From Burkholderiales bacterium (GTDB lineage Bacteria > Pseudomonadota > Gammaproteobacteria > Burkholderiales > JABEVD01): a DNA stretch of 64,000 bases. Position numbers and translations under genes: made by a program. Positions within the stretch are counted from its first letter, which is position 1. Each line of letters starts with the position of its first letter. Shown here piece by piece: positions 26,516 to 36,941 of this stretch. Below the pieces are notes generated by a model. The model was not told the origin of the DNA and did not search any database. It worked only from the letters and a program-made list of their open reading frames with translations. The stretch covers positions 16,877 to 80,876 of the forward strand of contig JAIELG010000019.1 of NCBI GenBank assembly GCA_019753155.1. The letters are read 5' to 3'.

Positions 26516-28333
26516 ATGTCGCGCGCTTTGAGAAACATCGCCATTATCGCCCACGTCGACCACGGCAAAACCACCCTTGTCGATAAATTGCTGCGCCAGG
26601 CCGGCACTTTTTCAGCCCACCAGAGCATCGTCGAACGTGTGATGGACAGCAACGACCTGGAAAAGGAGCGTGGCATCACGATTCTGGCCAAAAATGCTTC
26701 GGTCGATTATTTCGGCACGCATATCAATATTGTCGACACACCGGGCCATGCCGACTTCGGGGGCGAAGTCGAACGCGTGCTGTCTATGGTCGATGGCGTG
26801 CTGCTCCTGGTCGATGCCGTCGACGGGCCGATGCCGCAGACCCGCTTCGTGACCAAGAAAGCGCTTGCCCTGGGCTTGAAGCCCATTGTGGTGGTCAACA
26901 AGATCGACCGCCCGGGCGCGAGGCCGGACTGGGTCGTGAGCCAGACTTTCGATCTCTTCGACAATCTCGGCGCATCCGACGATCAACTGGATTTCCCTGT
27001 CGTTTACGCTTCCGCCCTGAACGGTTTTGCCAAACTCGACCTGACGGAGGAAAGCAGCGACTTGCGCCCGCTGTTCGACACCATATTGAAGCATGTTCCG
27101 CCCGCATCGGGCGATGCTGAAGGATCTCTGCAACTCCAGATCAGCGCGCTCGATTATTCGAGTTTCGTCGGCAGGATCGGGGTCGGGAAGATCACGCGCG
27201 GAAAAATCAGACCTGGGCAGGAAGTGGTCGTCCTGAGCGGGGACAACCCGCCGAAAAAGGGCAGGATCAATCAGGTGCTCGGGTTTTCCGGGCTGGATCG
27301 CGTGCTGCTCGATGAAGCCGCAGCGGGCGACATCGTGCTCGTCAACGGCATAGACGAAATCGGAATCGGCGTCACCATCAGCGATCCCGCGAATCCCGAG
27401 GCCCTGCCGGTTATGGCAGTGGACGAACCGACGCTCACCATGACTTTTCAGGTGAACTCCTCCCCCTTTGCCGGGCAGGAAGGCAAGTTCGTCACGAGCC
27501 GCCAGATCAGGGAACGGCTGGATAAGGAGCTTCTCGTCAACGTCGCCTTGCGCGTCGAGGAAACGGAAGACACCGACAGTTTCCTGGTTTCCGGTCGCGG
27601 CGAATTGCATTTGACCATTCTGCTCGAGACGATGCGGCGCGAGGGCTACGAACTCGCCGTATCGCGCCCCAGGGTCGTGATGAAGGATATCGACGGCGTG
27701 AGATGCGAGCCTTACGAAGCACTCACGGTTGACGTGGAGGAAGTCAACCAGGGCGGCGTCATGGAAGCCCTCGGCACCAGGCGCGGCGACTTGCTGGACA
27801 TGGTGTCCGACGGCAAAGGCAGGACCAGACTGGACTACAGGATCCCTGCACGGGGGCTGATCGGATTCCAGTCCGAATTCATGACGCTCACAAGGGGAAC
27901 CGGAATGATGAGCCATGTATTCGACGAATACGCGCCTGCCAAGGGCGACATCGGTTCCCGCAGAAACGGCGTGCTGATCTCAGCGGAACAGGGGGAGGCC
28001 GTCGCCTATGCGCTGTGGAAGCTTCAGGACCGCGGCAGGATGTTCGTGGTTCCCGGCGACAGGCTGTACGAAGGCATGATCATCGGCGTGCATAGCCGCG
28101 ACAACGATCTCGTCGTGAATCCGATCAAGGGCAAACAGTTGACCAACGTCAGGGCTTCCGGCACGGACGAAGCTGTTTCCCTGGTCCCCCCCATCCAGAT
28201 GACGCTCGAATCGGCGATCGAGTTCATCGACGACGACGAACTCGTCGAGATCACGCCGAAAACGATACGCATCAGAAAGCGCTACCTGACCGAAAACGAA
28301 AGAAAGCGCAACTCCAGAAAATCGGAAGGCTGA
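26516..28333 (+). CDS. typA: GTPase TypA/BipA
   Basis: A 605-residue translational GTPase related to EF-G. The G domain has G1 [11 protein letters not shown]2 region [11 protein letters not shown]3 DTPGHADF and G4 NKIDRP. EF-G-like domains II, III and V follow, plus the BipA-specific C-terminal domain ([31 protein letters not shown]). It binds 70S ribosomes and supports 50S assembly and stress adaptation. Length is normal, and it is monocistronic, with its own promoter and terminator. Confidence 0.97.
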   Translation: MSRALRNIAIIAHVDHGKTTLVDKLLRQAGTFSAHQSIVERVMDSNDLEKERGITILAKNASVDYFGTHINIVDTPGHADFGGEVERVLSMVDGVLLLVDAVDGPMPQTRFVTKKALALGLKPIVVVNKIDRPGARPDWVVSQTFDLFDNLGASDDQLDFPVVYASALNGFAKLDLTEESSDLRPLFDTILKHVPPASGDAEGSLQLQISALDYSSFVGRIGVGKITRGKIRPGQEVVVLSGDNPPKKGRINQVLGFSGLDRVLLDEAAAGDIVLVNGIDEIGIGVTISDPANPEALPVMAVDEPTLTMTFQVNSSPFAGQEGKFVTSRQIRERLDKELLVNVALRVEETEDTDSFLVSGRGELHLTILLETMRREGYELAVSRPRVVMKDIDGVRCEPYEALTVDVEEVNQGGVMEALGTRRGDLLDMVSDGKGRTRLDYRIPARGLIGFQSEFMTLTRGTGMMSHVFDEYAPAKGDIGSRRNGVLISAEQGEAVAYALWKLQDRGRMFVVPGDRLYEGMIIGVHSRDNDLVVNPIKGKQLTNVRASGTDEAVSLVPPIQMTLESAIEFIDDDELVEITPKTIRIRKRYLTENERKRNSRKSEG

Positions 28334-28353
28334 TTCATTCCCCCTCTGATGAA

Positions 28354-28382
28354 AAGGGCTTGCAATCGCAAGCCCTTTTTTT
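28354..28382 (+). terminator. rho-independent terminator after typA
   Basis: Stem AAGGGCTTGC (28354-28363) and GCAAGCCCTT (28368-28377) with loop AATC and a T run to 28382, 20 bases after the stop. It also lies just past the end of the convergent rluE gene. Confidence 0.92.
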
Positions 28383-28390
28383 CGATACGA

Positions 28391-28921
28391 TCATCGGATC
28401 GTGTATTGGCCGGGGAGTAGCCCATCGAGAGTCCAGTTCCCCACCGAATAGCGGATCAGCCTCAGGGTGGGATGGCCGACTTTCGCGCTCATCCTCCTCA
28501 CCTGCCTGTTTTTCCCTTCCGAAATCGTGATTTCCATCCAGGAAGTCGGAATGGATTTGCGGTATCGTATGGGCGGATCACGCTCCCATAGCCCGGCGGG
28601 CTCGGGTATGACCCGGACCCTGGCAGGCATGGTAATGAAGTCACCCAGATCCACGCCTTTCGAAAGCGTTTCGATTGCAGATTGTTCCGGCACCCCCTCG
28701 ACCTGCGCCCAGTAGGTCTTTTCGGTTTTTCCTCTGGGATGACTCACCCTGTGTTGTAGCGCGCCTTCGTCCGTCAGCACCAGAAGCCCCTCGCTGTCGG
28801 CATCCAGTCGTCCTGCGGGATATATTCCGGGGATGGGGATGAAATCCTTGAGCGTCTTGTGAACGCCTTCCCGGCTGAATTGCGACAGTACGCCGTAGGG
28901 TTTGTTAAACAGCACGATCAT
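28391..28921 (-). CDS. rluE: 23S rRNA pseudouridine synthase, RluE type
   Basis: A 176-residue RsuA/RluB/E/F family enzyme without an S4 domain, as expected for RluE. It starts [16 protein letters not shown]; the catalytic motif is [18 protein letters not shown] (Asp in GRLD), and [19 protein letters not shown] and [10 protein letters not shown] follow. RluE of E. coli makes pseudouridine 2457 in the peptidyl-transferase region of 23S rRNA. Start 28921 overlaps the upstream methyltransferase stop by 4 bases; the longer frame reads through that gene. Confidence 0.92.
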   Translation of the reverse strand: MIVLFNKPYGVLSQFSREGVHKTLKDFIPIPGIYPAGRLDADSEGLLVLTDEGALQHRVSHPRGKTEKTYWAQVEGVPEQSAIETLSKGVDLGDFITMPARVRVIPEPAGLWERDPPIRYRKSIPTSWMEITISEGKNRQVRRMSAKVGHPTLRLIRYSVGNWTLDGLLPGQYTIR

Positions 28922-29685
28922 GCCGTTTGCCTGACCCGCTCGAAGAGACATATTGCAGCGGCAGAAGCCGCATTGAGCGATTCCATCCTTCCTGGCATGG
29001 GTATCCTGCACCTGATGCTTGCAAGGGCGCATAGTTCCTGCGAAATCCCCGCCCCTTCGTTGCCGATCACGAACCCCGTTCTTCCCTTCAAATCCAGATC
29101 GAAAAGAGAAACGCTTCCAGCGAGGGTCATGACGATGGTGCTCCCTTCGAAATTGCGGACGAGTTCATGGATATCCGACTCGACATGGACGCGAATTCCG
29201 AAATGCGCCCCCATTCCTGCGCGCAATACCTTGGGAGACCAGGGATCGGCGCAGCCTTTGGAGAGGAATGCATCGGTTGCGCCTGATGCCGCAACCGAAC
29301 GCAGAATGGATCCCATGTTTCCGGGATCCTGGATCGCTTCGAGGAAAACGCAAAATTCCGGCCTGGACTCGCCCTGATCGCACTCCGGAATCGAAATCAG
29401 CGCGAGTACCCCAGTCGGGTGCTTCACCGGAGAGATGCTGTTGAAGAGCGCATCATTCATCACGACAATCTCATGGTCATCCATGAGTGGCCTGATTTCA
29501 GGATCGTCCAGCGAGGATTCGCGCAGGATGATGAGTTCGGGTTTCTGCCTGGACAGGATGGCAGCCGTGACAAGGTGCATGCCGTCGAGCAGGGTTTTCC
29601 CTGTTTCCCTCCTTTGCCTTGCCGAACTCTCAAGCTTCGATAGCATCTTGAAAAGCGAATTGTCTCTCGATGCGATTCTCTTCAT
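28918..29685 (-). CDS. TrmH/SpoU-family RNA 2'-O-methyltransferase
   Basis: A 255-residue SPOUT methyltransferase. It has an N-terminal substrate-binding part ([23 protein letters not shown]) and the trefoil-knot catalytic half with motif 1 [21 protein letters not shown], motif 2 [12 protein letters not shown] and motif 3 [24 protein letters not shown]. It methylates a ribose in rRNA or tRNA; it resembles the rRNA branch, but the target nucleotide cannot be told. Start 29685 (MKRIASRDN) is preferred; upstream frame lies in the previous gene. It belongs to the lpxB-rnhB transcript. Confidence 0.9.
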   Translation of the reverse strand: MKRIASRDNSLFKMLSKLESSARQRRETGKTLLDGMHLVTAAILSRQKPELIILRESSLDDPEIRPLMDDHEIVVMNDALFNSISPVKHPTGVLALISIPECDQGESRPEFCVFLEAIQDPGNMGSILRSVAASGATDAFLSKGCADPWSPKVLRAGMGAHFGIRVHVESDIHELVRNFEGSTIVMTLAGSVSLFDLDLKGRTGFVIGNEGAGISQELCALASIRCRIPMPGRMESLNAASAAAICLFERVRQTA

Positions 29686-29693
29686 GAGACGAT

Positions 29694-30170
29694 TCAGTGG
29701 CGGGTGAGACTGATCTTGATCGGGTTGACAGGCTGATAAAACACGATGGCGAGCGTCACGAGGCCTATGAGGCATGCAATCAGGATATAACCCATCCAGC
29801 TTTTTTCCTTGTGCGGCTCGAACAGGTCGGCGCGATGGGAGCGCAATTCCGAGAGTTCGGGCGGCTCGTCTCCACGCCTGTCGCTTCGTCTATGTTCTTC
29901 TGGCTGATCCTGAAGGCTGGCGCGCCTGGCTTGATTGCGCTCGTCCGCAAAACGTCTGGCCGCGACAAGCCTGGCTTCGTCCCCCTCCAGGATCAACCGG
30001 CAGGTGGCGGCAAATGCAGGGCAATCACGGATTGTCTGCCACGATGTCTTGTCTTCGCTGACTTCGTCGTCCAGGCCCAAGCGCCCGAGAATGAGATAGC
30101 GCTCTATCGCATGAAGCGGGATGGGGCCTGTAATCTGATGATCGTGACGGTAATACCAGAGCATGCTCAT
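29694..30170 (-). CDS. GYF_2 (DUF4339)-domain membrane protein
   Basis: A 158-residue protein. The N-terminal 50 residues form a GYF_2-type domain ([36 protein letters not shown]), usually a protein-interaction module. A charged linker of about 55 residues rich in R, E and D follows, then one membrane span ([20 protein letters not shown]), with only about ten residues after it. The GYF part is therefore likely cytoplasmic. It overlaps the rnhB stop by four bases, so they are co-translated. Function unknown. Confidence 0.8.
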   Translation of the reverse strand: MSMLWYYRHDHQITGPIPLHAIERYLILGRLGLDDEVSEDKTSWQTIRDCPAFAATCRLILEGDEARLVAARRFADERNQARRASLQDQPEEHRRSDRRGDEPPELSELRSHRADLFEPHKEKSWMGYILIACLIGLVTLAIVFYQPVNPIKISLTRH

Positions 30171-30730
30171 TTCAAAAGCGCCTTGACCGGTGCGAAGCTT
30201 TTTCTATGGATGGACGACGGCCCATGCCTTTCCAGGGCTTCGAGATGCGACCGGGTCGGGTAACCCTTGTGCCTGTCGAAGCCGAACTCCGGAAATGCCT
30301 GATGCAATTCCATCATGATACCATCCCTTGCCGTTTTGGCGAGAATGGAAGCAGCCGATATTTCAGGAATCAGGCTGTCCCCCTTCACGATCGCCTTGGA
30401 TGGCAGTGCTACATCCGGGCAATACAGCCCGTCGACCAGGATTTCGTCGGGAAACACGGGAAGGCGCTCTATCGCTCTTTTCATCGCCAGGAGGCTTGCC
30501 TGCAAAATATTGATCGAGTCGATCTCTTCGACCGACGCCGTTCCGATGGACCAGAACAGCGCATCGCGCCTGATTTGCAGTGCAAGCGCATCCCGCTTTT
30601 TCTCGCTCAACTTTTTCGAGTCGGCAAGCCCGTGTATCGTTTTATTCCTGTCCAGAATCACCGCGGCAGCGAAAACCGGTCCGGCCAGAGGCCCCCTCCC
30701 CGCCTCATCCACGCCGCAGACGAGCTTCAT
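30167..30730 (-). CDS. rnhB: ribonuclease HII
   Basis: A 187-residue RNase HII, which cuts at ribonucleotides in DNA and in RNA-DNA hybrids. Catalytic acidic residues lie in [15 protein letters not shown] (Asp and Glu of the DEAGRG motif), in DEILVDGLY and in [11 protein letters not shown]. The C-terminal [24 protein letters not shown] motif is diagnostic. It is four-base coupled to both lpxB and the GYF gene. Confidence 0.96.
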   Translation of the reverse strand: MKLVCGVDEAGRGPLAGPVFAAAVILDRNKTIHGLADSKKLSEKKRDALALQIRRDALFWSIGTASVEEIDSINILQASLLAMKRAIERLPVFPDEILVDGLYCPDVALPSKAIVKGDSLIPEISAASILAKTARDGIMMELHQAFPEFGFDRHKGYPTRSHLEALERHGPSSIHRKSFAPVKALLK

Positions 30731-31884
30731 GGGTTCATCAGCAAGGGCAGGATGGCCATGGACGCTTTTTCGGCAGTATTCTGCTTCAGGCTGAACTGTA
30801 TTTTCGAGAACAAGGCTTCCAGTTTCGGAATGACGGTTGCATCCTGCATCAGGTTGAGCAGCGCCTGAGCCAGGTTTTCAGGCGTTGCATCGTCCTGTAG
30901 GAGTTCTGGCACGACGAATTTTCCGGCAAGAATATTGGGAAGCCCGACATAGGGCTGATAATGCCTGCGCTTCATCAGCCTGTAGGTCAATGGCGCCACC
31001 TTGTAGGTGATCACCATCGGCTTTTTGAGGAGCGCAGCTTCCAGTGTCGCCGTGCCGGATGCGACGAGAACGATATCGGCGGCAATCATCGCGTCCACGG
31101 CATGCCCGAACAAAAGCGTGAAAGGCATTTCTTCGGCGCCATTGCGGTAAATCGCCTCCTCGAACTGGGTACGGGTTTCGCGGCTCGAAAGCGGAACCAG
31201 AAATCTGGCATCGCTCCATTTTTCCCTGATCAGCATCGCAGTCCGGATGAAAATATCCGCGAGATGGCGCAATTCGCTCTGCCTGCTTCCAGGCAGGAAA
31301 GCGAAGATCCTGGCCTCCAGCGGCAATTTCATGTGGCGCCTCATGGCTGTTTTATCGGGAGACTCCGGAATCAGGTCGGCAAGCGGATGGCCGACATAGG
31401 CTGCATCGATCCCGGCTTGTTCATACAAGACAGGTTCGAATGGAAATAGCGTCAGAATTTTCGAGCAGGATTTCCCGATCTTGTGTATGCGCTCGCCGCG
31501 CCAGGCCCATATGGAAGGACTCACGTAGTGGACGGTGGGAATGCCTGCCTCCTTGAGCGCCCTCTCAAGATCCAGGTTGAAGTCCGGCGCATCCACGCCG
31601 ATAAAAAGATCCGGCGGATTCGATTTGAAATAAGCCATCAGCTTGCGCCTGATGCCCACGATCTCGAAATAGCGCTTCAATACTTCCACGTAGCCCATCA
31701 CAGCCAATTTTTCCATCGGATAGTGCGAAACCACGCCCGCAGCCAGCATCTTCGGACCGGCTATTCCAACGAATTGCGCATCCGGCAGTTTTTCCCTGAG
31801 CGCCTTGACCAGATGGGAACCCAGAAGGTCGCCCGATGCTTCGCCGGCAACGATGCCTATCCTGCGAATTTTTCCCTGCTTCAT
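30727..31884 (-). CDS. lpxB: lipid-A-disaccharide synthase
   Basis: A 385-residue GT19 glycosyltransferase. It condenses UDP-2,3-diacylglucosamine with lipid X to form the lipid A disaccharide. Motifs: [20 protein letters not shown] at the N-terminus, [28 protein letters not shown] and [14 protein letters not shown] [13 protein letters not shown], and [20 protein letters not shown] at the nucleotide site. It lies 2 bases after lpxA and overlaps rnhB by 4. Confidence 0.96.
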   Translation of the reverse strand: MKQGKIRRIGIVAGEASGDLLGSHLVKALREKLPDAQFVGIAGPKMLAAGVVSHYPMEKLAVMGYVEVLKRYFEIVGIRRKLMAYFKSNPPDLFIGVDAPDFNLDLERALKEAGIPTVHYVSPSIWAWRGERIHKIGKSCSKILTLFPFEPVLYEQAGIDAAYVGHPLADLIPESPDKTAMRRHMKLPLEARIFAFLPGSRQSELRHLADIFIRTAMLIREKWSDARFLVPLSSRETRTQFEEAIYRNGAEEMPFTLLFGHAVDAMIAADIVLVASGTATLEAALLKKPMVITYKVAPLTYRLMKRRHYQPYVGLPNILAGKFVVPELLQDDATPENLAQALLNLMQDATVIPKLEALFSKIQFSLKQNTAEKASMAILPLLMNP

Positions 31885-31886
31885 AT

Positions 31887-32657
31887 TCAGCGAATGATCC
31901 CGCGCTGCGATTCGGAGATGAAATCCAGAAAAGGTTTGATTTCGGGGAATCCCTCGGTCTTGAGCGAGATCGCGTCTTTTGCCTCCTGAAGGCTCAAGCT
32001 GGATTTATAGAGCGCTTTATAGGCCCGTTTGATTTCGAGTATGGCTTCAATGGAAAATCCTCTCCGCTTCAAGCCCTCCGAATTGATGCCGTGAGGGGCG
32101 GCGGGATTGCCAGATGCGGTGACGTAGGGCGGGATATCCTGCAACACCATCGTGCCCATTGCGGTAAAGCTGTGACAACCGACTTTGCAGAACTGATGAA
32201 TGGCGGTAAAGCCGCCGAGGATGGCGAAATCGCCGACAGTGACATGCCCCGCCAATTGGGCATTGTTGGCGAAAATGGTATGGTTTCCGATCTGACAATC
32301 ATGGGCAAGATGGACATAAGCCATGATCCAGTTGTGATTGCCGATCCTCGTGACGCCCGCATCCTGCGCCGTGCCTATATTGAACGTGCAGAACTCCCTG
32401 ATTTCGTTGTCGTCCCCGATCTCCAGCCTCGTGGGTTCCGCCGCATATTTTTTGTCTTGCGGAATCTCGCCCAGCGATACGAACTGATAGATGCGGTTGT
32501 TTTTTCCGATGCGGGTATGCCCCTTGATTACGGCATGCGGCCCGATTTTCGTGCCTGAATCGATTTCCACATGCGGGCCGATTATCGAATAGGCTCCTAT
32601 CTCGACATCACTCGAGATTCGTGCGCCGGATTCGATGATGGCCGTTGGATGTATCAT
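31887..32657 (-). CDS. lpxA: UDP-N-acetylglucosamine acyltransferase
   Basis: A 256-residue left-handed beta-helix acyltransferase that starts lipid A synthesis. Hexapeptide repeats run through the first two thirds ([21 protein letters not shown] onwards). The catalytic His lies in MAYVHLAHDCQIG, and the C-terminal helical part has GLKRRGFSIEAILEIKRAYK. The start at 32657 shares one base with the fabZ stop (TGATG); longer starts read into fabZ. Confidence 0.96.
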   Translation of the reverse strand: MIHPTAIIESGARISSDVEIGAYSIIGPHVEIDSGTKIGPHAVIKGHTRIGKNNRIYQFVSLGEIPQDKKYAAEPTRLEIGDDNEIREFCTFNIGTAQDAGVTRIGNHNWIMAYVHLAHDCQIGNHTIFANNAQLAGHVTVGDFAILGGFTAIHQFCKVGCHSFTAMGTMVLQDIPPYVTASGNPAAPHGINSEGLKRRGFSIEAILEIKRAYKALYKSSLSLQEAKDAISLKTEGFPEIKPFLDFISESQRGIIR

Positions 32658-33091
32658 CAGACCGTCCGCAAGGTGCACATCAGTTGAGCCTGCGTCACCA
32701 GCATGCCGTCCACTTCGGCCCTCGCGGCGTATTTCCATAATCCCTGCGCGTGCCGCGTGATCGAAGCCTTGAGTATCAACTGGTCCCCAGGCATGACAGG
32801 CTTCTTGAAACGAACGCCGTCTATGCCCACGAAGTAATAGACCGAATTGCCATCCGGCAGTGTGCCCATGGTCTTGAAGGAAAGGATCGCTGCGGCCTGC
32901 GCCAGCGCTTCCACGATCAGCACGCCGGGCATGACGGGATGATAAGGGAAGTGGCCCGTGAAAAAAGGTTCGTTTACGGATACATTCTTCAGGGCGGTGA
33001 TTTCCTTGCCAGGCTCAATCGAAATAACCCGGTCCACCAGCAGAAACGGATAGCGATGCGGCAGATACTTCAGTATTTCATGGATATCCAT
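32657..33091 (-). CDS. fabZ: 3-hydroxyacyl-ACP dehydratase FabZ
   Basis: A 144-residue hot-dog-fold dehydratase of fatty-acid elongation. Signatures are [13 protein letters not shown], the catalytic His in [14 protein letters not shown] and Glu in [11 protein letters not shown], then [17 protein letters not shown]. It overlaps lpxD and lpxA by one base each (TGATG). Its location inside the lipid A genes balances phospholipid and lipid A synthesis. Confidence 0.96.
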   Translation of the reverse strand: MDIHEILKYLPHRYPFLLVDRVISIEPGKEITALKNVSVNEPFFTGHFPYHPVMPGVLIVEALAQAAAILSFKTMGTLPDGNSVYYFVGIDGVRFKKPVMPGDQLILKASITRHAQGLWKYAARAEVDGMLVTQAQLMCTLRTV

Positions 33092-34131
33092 CAGGATTTC
33101 TTCCTTTCCAAGACTTCGAGATCCTTCTCAAGCCGGCCTATTCTTTCGGCCAGCTCATTCAAATGCCGCAGATGCACGGTGTTCCTCAACCACTGCCTAT
33201 GGGGCGCAAAAGGATAAATGGAGGTATAGGCGCCCGCTTCCTCTATCGATTTGGTAATCATCGTCCCGGCTGAAATGTCGACATGATCCGCGATATGAAG
33301 ATGCCCCAGGATCATGCCATTCCCGCCGATTTTGCAATACCGTCCTATCTTCGTGCTTCCGGCGATGCCGGTACATCCCGCTATCGCGGTATGCGCGCCG
33401 ATGACGACGTTATGGGCGATCTGCACCTGATTGTCTATTTTAACCCCATCCTCGATGATCGTGTCGTCGAGCGCCCCACGGTCTACCGTGGTATTTGCGC
33501 CGATCTCGACATCGTTCCCGATTACGACTTTTCCGGTTTGGGGGATTTTGAGCCATTTCCCCTCATCCATTGCAATGCCGAAACCATCCGCGCCGATTAC
33601 TGCGCCGGAGTGGAGGATGCAATGATGGCCCACGATGCAGTCCGGATAAATCGTGACGCCTGCATAAACCAGCACGCCATCGCCAATAGAGACATTTTCG
33701 CCTATCGTGCAGGATGCCGAGATCACGGTATCTTTCCCTATCCGGGCATTTCCACCTATGCTGCAAAACGGACCGATCGATGCGGAAGGATGGATATCCA
33801 CGTGTTCGCCGATCACCGCGCTCGGGTGTATGCCCGGTTCCGTTTGCGGGCCTGGATTCAGGAAAGACGATACCCTGGCAAAATAGACGTAAGGGTTGTC
33901 GCAGACGATTCTGGGCTTGTCGGTTGCATCCCGGTCGCTTTTTCCCACAATAACGGCACCCGCCCGCGTATTTTCCAGCAACTGCCTGTATTTCCCGCTC
34001 GACAGAAATGCAAGGTCCGTCGCCGTCGCACTGGCAAGCGTTGCAACCTGGCTGATCAGGGTATCCCCGCTACCGACCAACTCACCCCCGAAGCGCCCGA
34101 CGATATCCGATAGCCGGTAACCTGGGTTCAT
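33091..34131 (-). CDS. lpxD: UDP-3-O-(3-hydroxyacyl)glucosamine N-acyltransferase
   Basis: A 346-residue acyltransferase of lipid A synthesis, third step. The N-terminal uridine-binding domain (about 1-105, [26 protein letters not shown]) precedes a hexapeptide-repeat beta helix. The catalytic His lies in [12 protein letters not shown]. The C-terminal helix ([23 protein letters not shown]) is slightly longer than in E. coli. It is 3 bases after skp in the bam-lpx transcript. Confidence 0.95.
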   Translation of the reverse strand: MNPGYRLSDIVGRFGGELVGSGDTLISQVATLASATATDLAFLSSGKYRQLLENTRAGAVIVGKSDRDATDKPRIVCDNPYVYFARVSSFLNPGPQTEPGIHPSAVIGEHVDIHPSASIGPFCSIGGNARIGKDTVISASCTIGENVSIGDGVLVYAGVTIYPDCIVGHHCILHSGAVIGADGFGIAMDEGKWLKIPQTGKVVIGNDVEIGANTTVDRGALDDTIIEDGVKIDNQVQIAHNVVIGAHTAIAGCTGIAGSTKIGRYCKIGGNGMILGHLHIADHVDISAGTMITKSIEEAGAYTSIYPFAPHRQWLRNTVHLRHLNELAERIGRLEKDLEVLERKKS

Positions 34132-34134
34132 GGA

Positions 34135-34638
34135 TTATTTCTCGTTGGCCAATGCTCTGATCACTTTGTCGGTGATGTCTATCTTCGGACTCCTGTATAC
34201 GGCTTCCTGTAAAATCAGATCGTATTTCTCGGATTGTGCAATGCCGATGATCGCCTTGTTGGCTTTTTCGATCACGGCAGCCAGTTCCTCGTTTTTCCTC
34301 AGATTGAGATCTTCCCTGAATTCGCGCTGCATGCGCTGAAAATCGCGGCTCAGATTGGCAAGGTCGCGTTCCTTGGCGGCCCTGTCCGTTTCAAGCAGGG
34401 CCATGCCTTCCTTATCCAGTTGGGCTTGAAGATCCTTGGCCTGCTTCGCCATCTTCTGCAAATTCAGATCCCTCGAAGCGAACTCCTTTTCGATCTTCTT
34501 CTGCGCTTCGATGGCTGGTGCGGATTCTCTCATTACCCGCTCGGTATTGACGATCCCGATTTTGATTTCGTCAGCGGCAACGCATGAAACGCTTGCGGCA
34601 AGAACCATTGCGACTAAACTTCCATATACTCTTTTCAA
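34135..34638 (-). CDS. skp: periplasmic chaperone Skp/OmpH
   Basis: A 167-residue exported protein with a signal peptide (VYGSLVAMVLAASVSCVAAD). The start of the mature part is IKIGIVNTERVMRESAPAIEAQKKIEKEF, followed by long charged coiled-coil helices (about 50-130) that form the tentacles of the trimer. It holds unfolded outer-membrane proteins for the BAM complex; bamA directly precedes it, 21 bases away. Confidence 0.92.
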   Translation of the reverse strand: MKRVYGSLVAMVLAASVSCVAADEIKIGIVNTERVMRESAPAIEAQKKIEKEFASRDLNLQKMAKQAKDLQAQLDKEGMALLETDRAAKERDLANLSRDFQRMQREFREDLNLRKNEELAAVIEKANKAIIGIAQSEKYDLILQEAVYRSPKIDITDKVIRALANEK

Positions 34639-34659
34639 TTTAATCTCCTGATTCGAAAA

Positions 34660-36936
34660 TTAAAATATATTACCCAGCATGAACTGGAATCTTTGGATAT
34701 TATCGCCTGTTTGCGCATTGAGCGGCTGGGCGATACTGAACTTGAGCGGCCCTACGGGGGAAATCCAGGTCAGTGCGAGCCCCGCAGCGTACCTCAATCC
34801 GCCCTTTACGGGAAGCTGCGAGGGGCCATATGCCATGCCGCCATCGATGAAAGTGCTCAGACGCACGGATTTCTTGTCCTTTATGCCCGGCATGGGGAAA
34901 TAGATTTCAGCATTGCCTATGATCTGCCGATCCCCGCCCATCGCCTGATTGGTGCTGTCCCTGGGGCCGAGCGAACTGACATCGTAGCCGCGCACCGATC
35001 CGGTGCCGCCGACATAAAAATTCTTGAAGAACGGCAGCGGCTTGCCGCCATATCCGCCTCCGATGCCGGCCTGCCCGTTGAGCATGAGGGTGAAATCCTT
35101 GTAGAGAGTATGAAACCACATATTCTGGGCAGTGATTTTATAATACTTCAGCGTACCGCCGGGCAGTCCAATTTCAGTATACGCGCTTTTCATGGTGCCC
35201 TCTGTCGGGAAAAAAGCGTTATTTCGCGTATCCCGCGACCAGCCGATCGTCCCCATGATCGTGCTGTTGTTGCTGCCGAAGGTGTTGACGTAATCGATAT
35301 AGCGCTGCGAACTGTATGTATTGACGTTGATACCCGTGCTTTCGAACCCGAGGCCGTAATGGATGATATCGTTATCCGTTACCGGCACGCCGTAGCGCAC
35401 CGCCGCTCCTAGAGTGGACGTGCTGTACTGGCCAAGATACAGGGTGGAAGGATTGACGTTTCTCTTGTATAAATCGTAACCGAGACTCGTACCCTCGTCG
35501 GTGAAATAGGGGTTGGTATAGGAAAAAGCATAGACCGTATTGATTTTGCTCGTATTGAGCTGGATGGAAGCCTGGTTGCCGGTCCCGAAGATGTTGTTTT
35601 CCGAAACGGATCCGCTCAGGATCAGCCCTTGCGAACTTGCAAAACCCGCCCCGATGGAAACGTTTCCTGTCGGCCGCTCCGTCACGCTCATGTTGAGATC
35701 GACCTGATCATTCGTTCCGACCACCGCAGGCGTTTCGATGTTGGCGTCGGTGAAATAGCCGAGGCGGTCCACGCGCTGCTTGGAATCCTTGATCTTCTGC
35801 CCCATGTACCAGCCCCCTTCCATTTGCCTGAGTTCACGCCGGATCACCTCGTCTTTCGTCCGCGTGTTGCCGGTAATGTTGATGCGCCGTACATAAACGC
35901 GGTGGCCGGGGTCGATGGAAAAGGTAAACGCGGCAGTATGTTTTTCCTTGTCGAGGTCCGGTATGGCATTGACGTTGGCAAAAGCATAGCCTTCATCTCC
36001 CAAACGATCGCTGATGAGGCGGATGGAATCGGTCACCTTTTCCCTGCTGAAGATATCCCCTGACTTGATGCCGACTATCTTCTGGAGTTCAGCTTCCGGA
36101 ATCAGCCTGTCTCCGGCAAATTTGATCCCGCTGACGGTATATTTCGGTCCTTCCGAAATATTGATCGTAATATAGATATCTTTTTTGTCGGGCGTGATGG
36201 ACACTTCGATCGAATTGACGCCAAATTCGAGGTAGCCCCGATTCTGATAGAAGGAGCGCAGACTCTCTTCATCTGCCGAAAGCTTGTTTTTCGAATATTG
36301 ATCGTCATTGGTGAACCACGAAAGCCAGTTCGGCGTGCTGAGCGAAAAAAGATCGAGCAACTCGCTTTCCTTGAAATCATGGTTTCCGATGATGTCGATT
36401 TTGTGGATCTTGGCGACTTCCCCTTCGGAGATATTGAAGCCGACATCAACCCGATTGCGTTCGAGCGGCGTGACCGTCGCGACAACTTTCACCCCATAGT
36501 GTCCGCGCCCGACATATTGCCGTTTCAATTCCTGCACAGCCTTGTCAAGCAATGACTTGTCCAGGATGCGCGATTCGGCGAGTCCGATTTGCTTCAACCC
36601 GGACTTCAATGTGTCCTGCTTGATTTCCTTTGCGCCCGTGATCTCGATCCCGGAGATCGCAGGGCGTTCCTGAACCACCACGACAAGCAAACCATTTTCG
36701 CTCTCGATGCGCACATCCTTGAAAAAACCGGTGGCATACAGGGCCTTGATCGCAACAACCGATTTCTCGTCATCCATCGTATCGCCGACCTTGACGGGCA
36801 GATAGCTGAATACTGTACCCGCTTCGGTGCGCTGAATGCCTTCGACCTTGATATTTTTCACGACAAAAGGCTGCATCGCGAAGGCCGAAGCTGCATAAAG
36901 GCCGGGAAGAATTGCCACCAAATGTTTTATTTTCAT
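34660..36936 (-). CDS. bamA: outer-membrane protein assembly factor BamA
   Basis: A 758-residue Omp85 protein. The signal peptide ends AASAFA; five POTRA domains occupy about 22-420 (first: FVVKNIKVEGIQRTEAGTVFSYL), and a C-terminal barrel runs to the terminal Phe (RFQFMLGNIF). The barrel carries the VRGY motif in GGTGSVRGYDVSSLGPR. It inserts beta-barrel proteins into the outer membrane. It is five bases after rseP. Confidence 0.97.
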   Translation of the reverse strand: MKIKHLVAILPGLYAASAFAMQPFVVKNIKVEGIQRTEAGTVFSYLPVKVGDTMDDEKSVVAIKALYATGFFKDVRIESENGLLVVVVQERPAISGIEITGAKEIKQDTLKSGLKQIGLAESRILDKSLLDKAVQELKRQYVGRGHYGVKVVATVTPLERNRVDVGFNISEGEVAKIHKIDIIGNHDFKESELLDLFSLSTPNWLSWFTNDDQYSKNKLSADEESLRSFYQNRGYLEFGVNSIEVSITPDKKDIYITINISEGPKYTVSGIKFAGDRLIPEAELQKIVGIKSGDIFSREKVTDSIRLISDRLGDEGYAFANVNAIPDLDKEKHTAAFTFSIDPGHRVYVRRINITGNTRTKDEVIRRELRQMEGGWYMGQKIKDSKQRVDRLGYFTDANIETPAVVGTNDQVDLNMSVTERPTGNVSIGAGFASSQGLILSGSVSENNIFGTGNQASIQLNTSKINTVYAFSYTNPYFTDEGTSLGYDLYKRNVNPSTLYLGQYSTSTLGAAVRYGVPVTDNDIIHYGLGFESTGINVNTYSSQRYIDYVNTFGSNNSTIMGTIGWSRDTRNNAFFPTEGTMKSAYTEIGLPGGTLKYYKITAQNMWFHTLYKDFTLMLNGQAGIGGGYGGKPLPFFKNFYVGGTGSVRGYDVSSLGPRDSTNQAMGGDRQIIGNAEIYFPMPGIKDKKSVRLSTFIDGGMAYGPSQLPVKGGLRYAAGLALTWISPVGPLKFSIAQPLNAQTGDNIQRFQFMLGNIF

Positions 36937-36941
36937 TAATT

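Noticed and set aside
26612..27916. 434-residue minus-strand frame inside typA
   Set aside because: It is antisense to TypA, whose motifs and length are complete.
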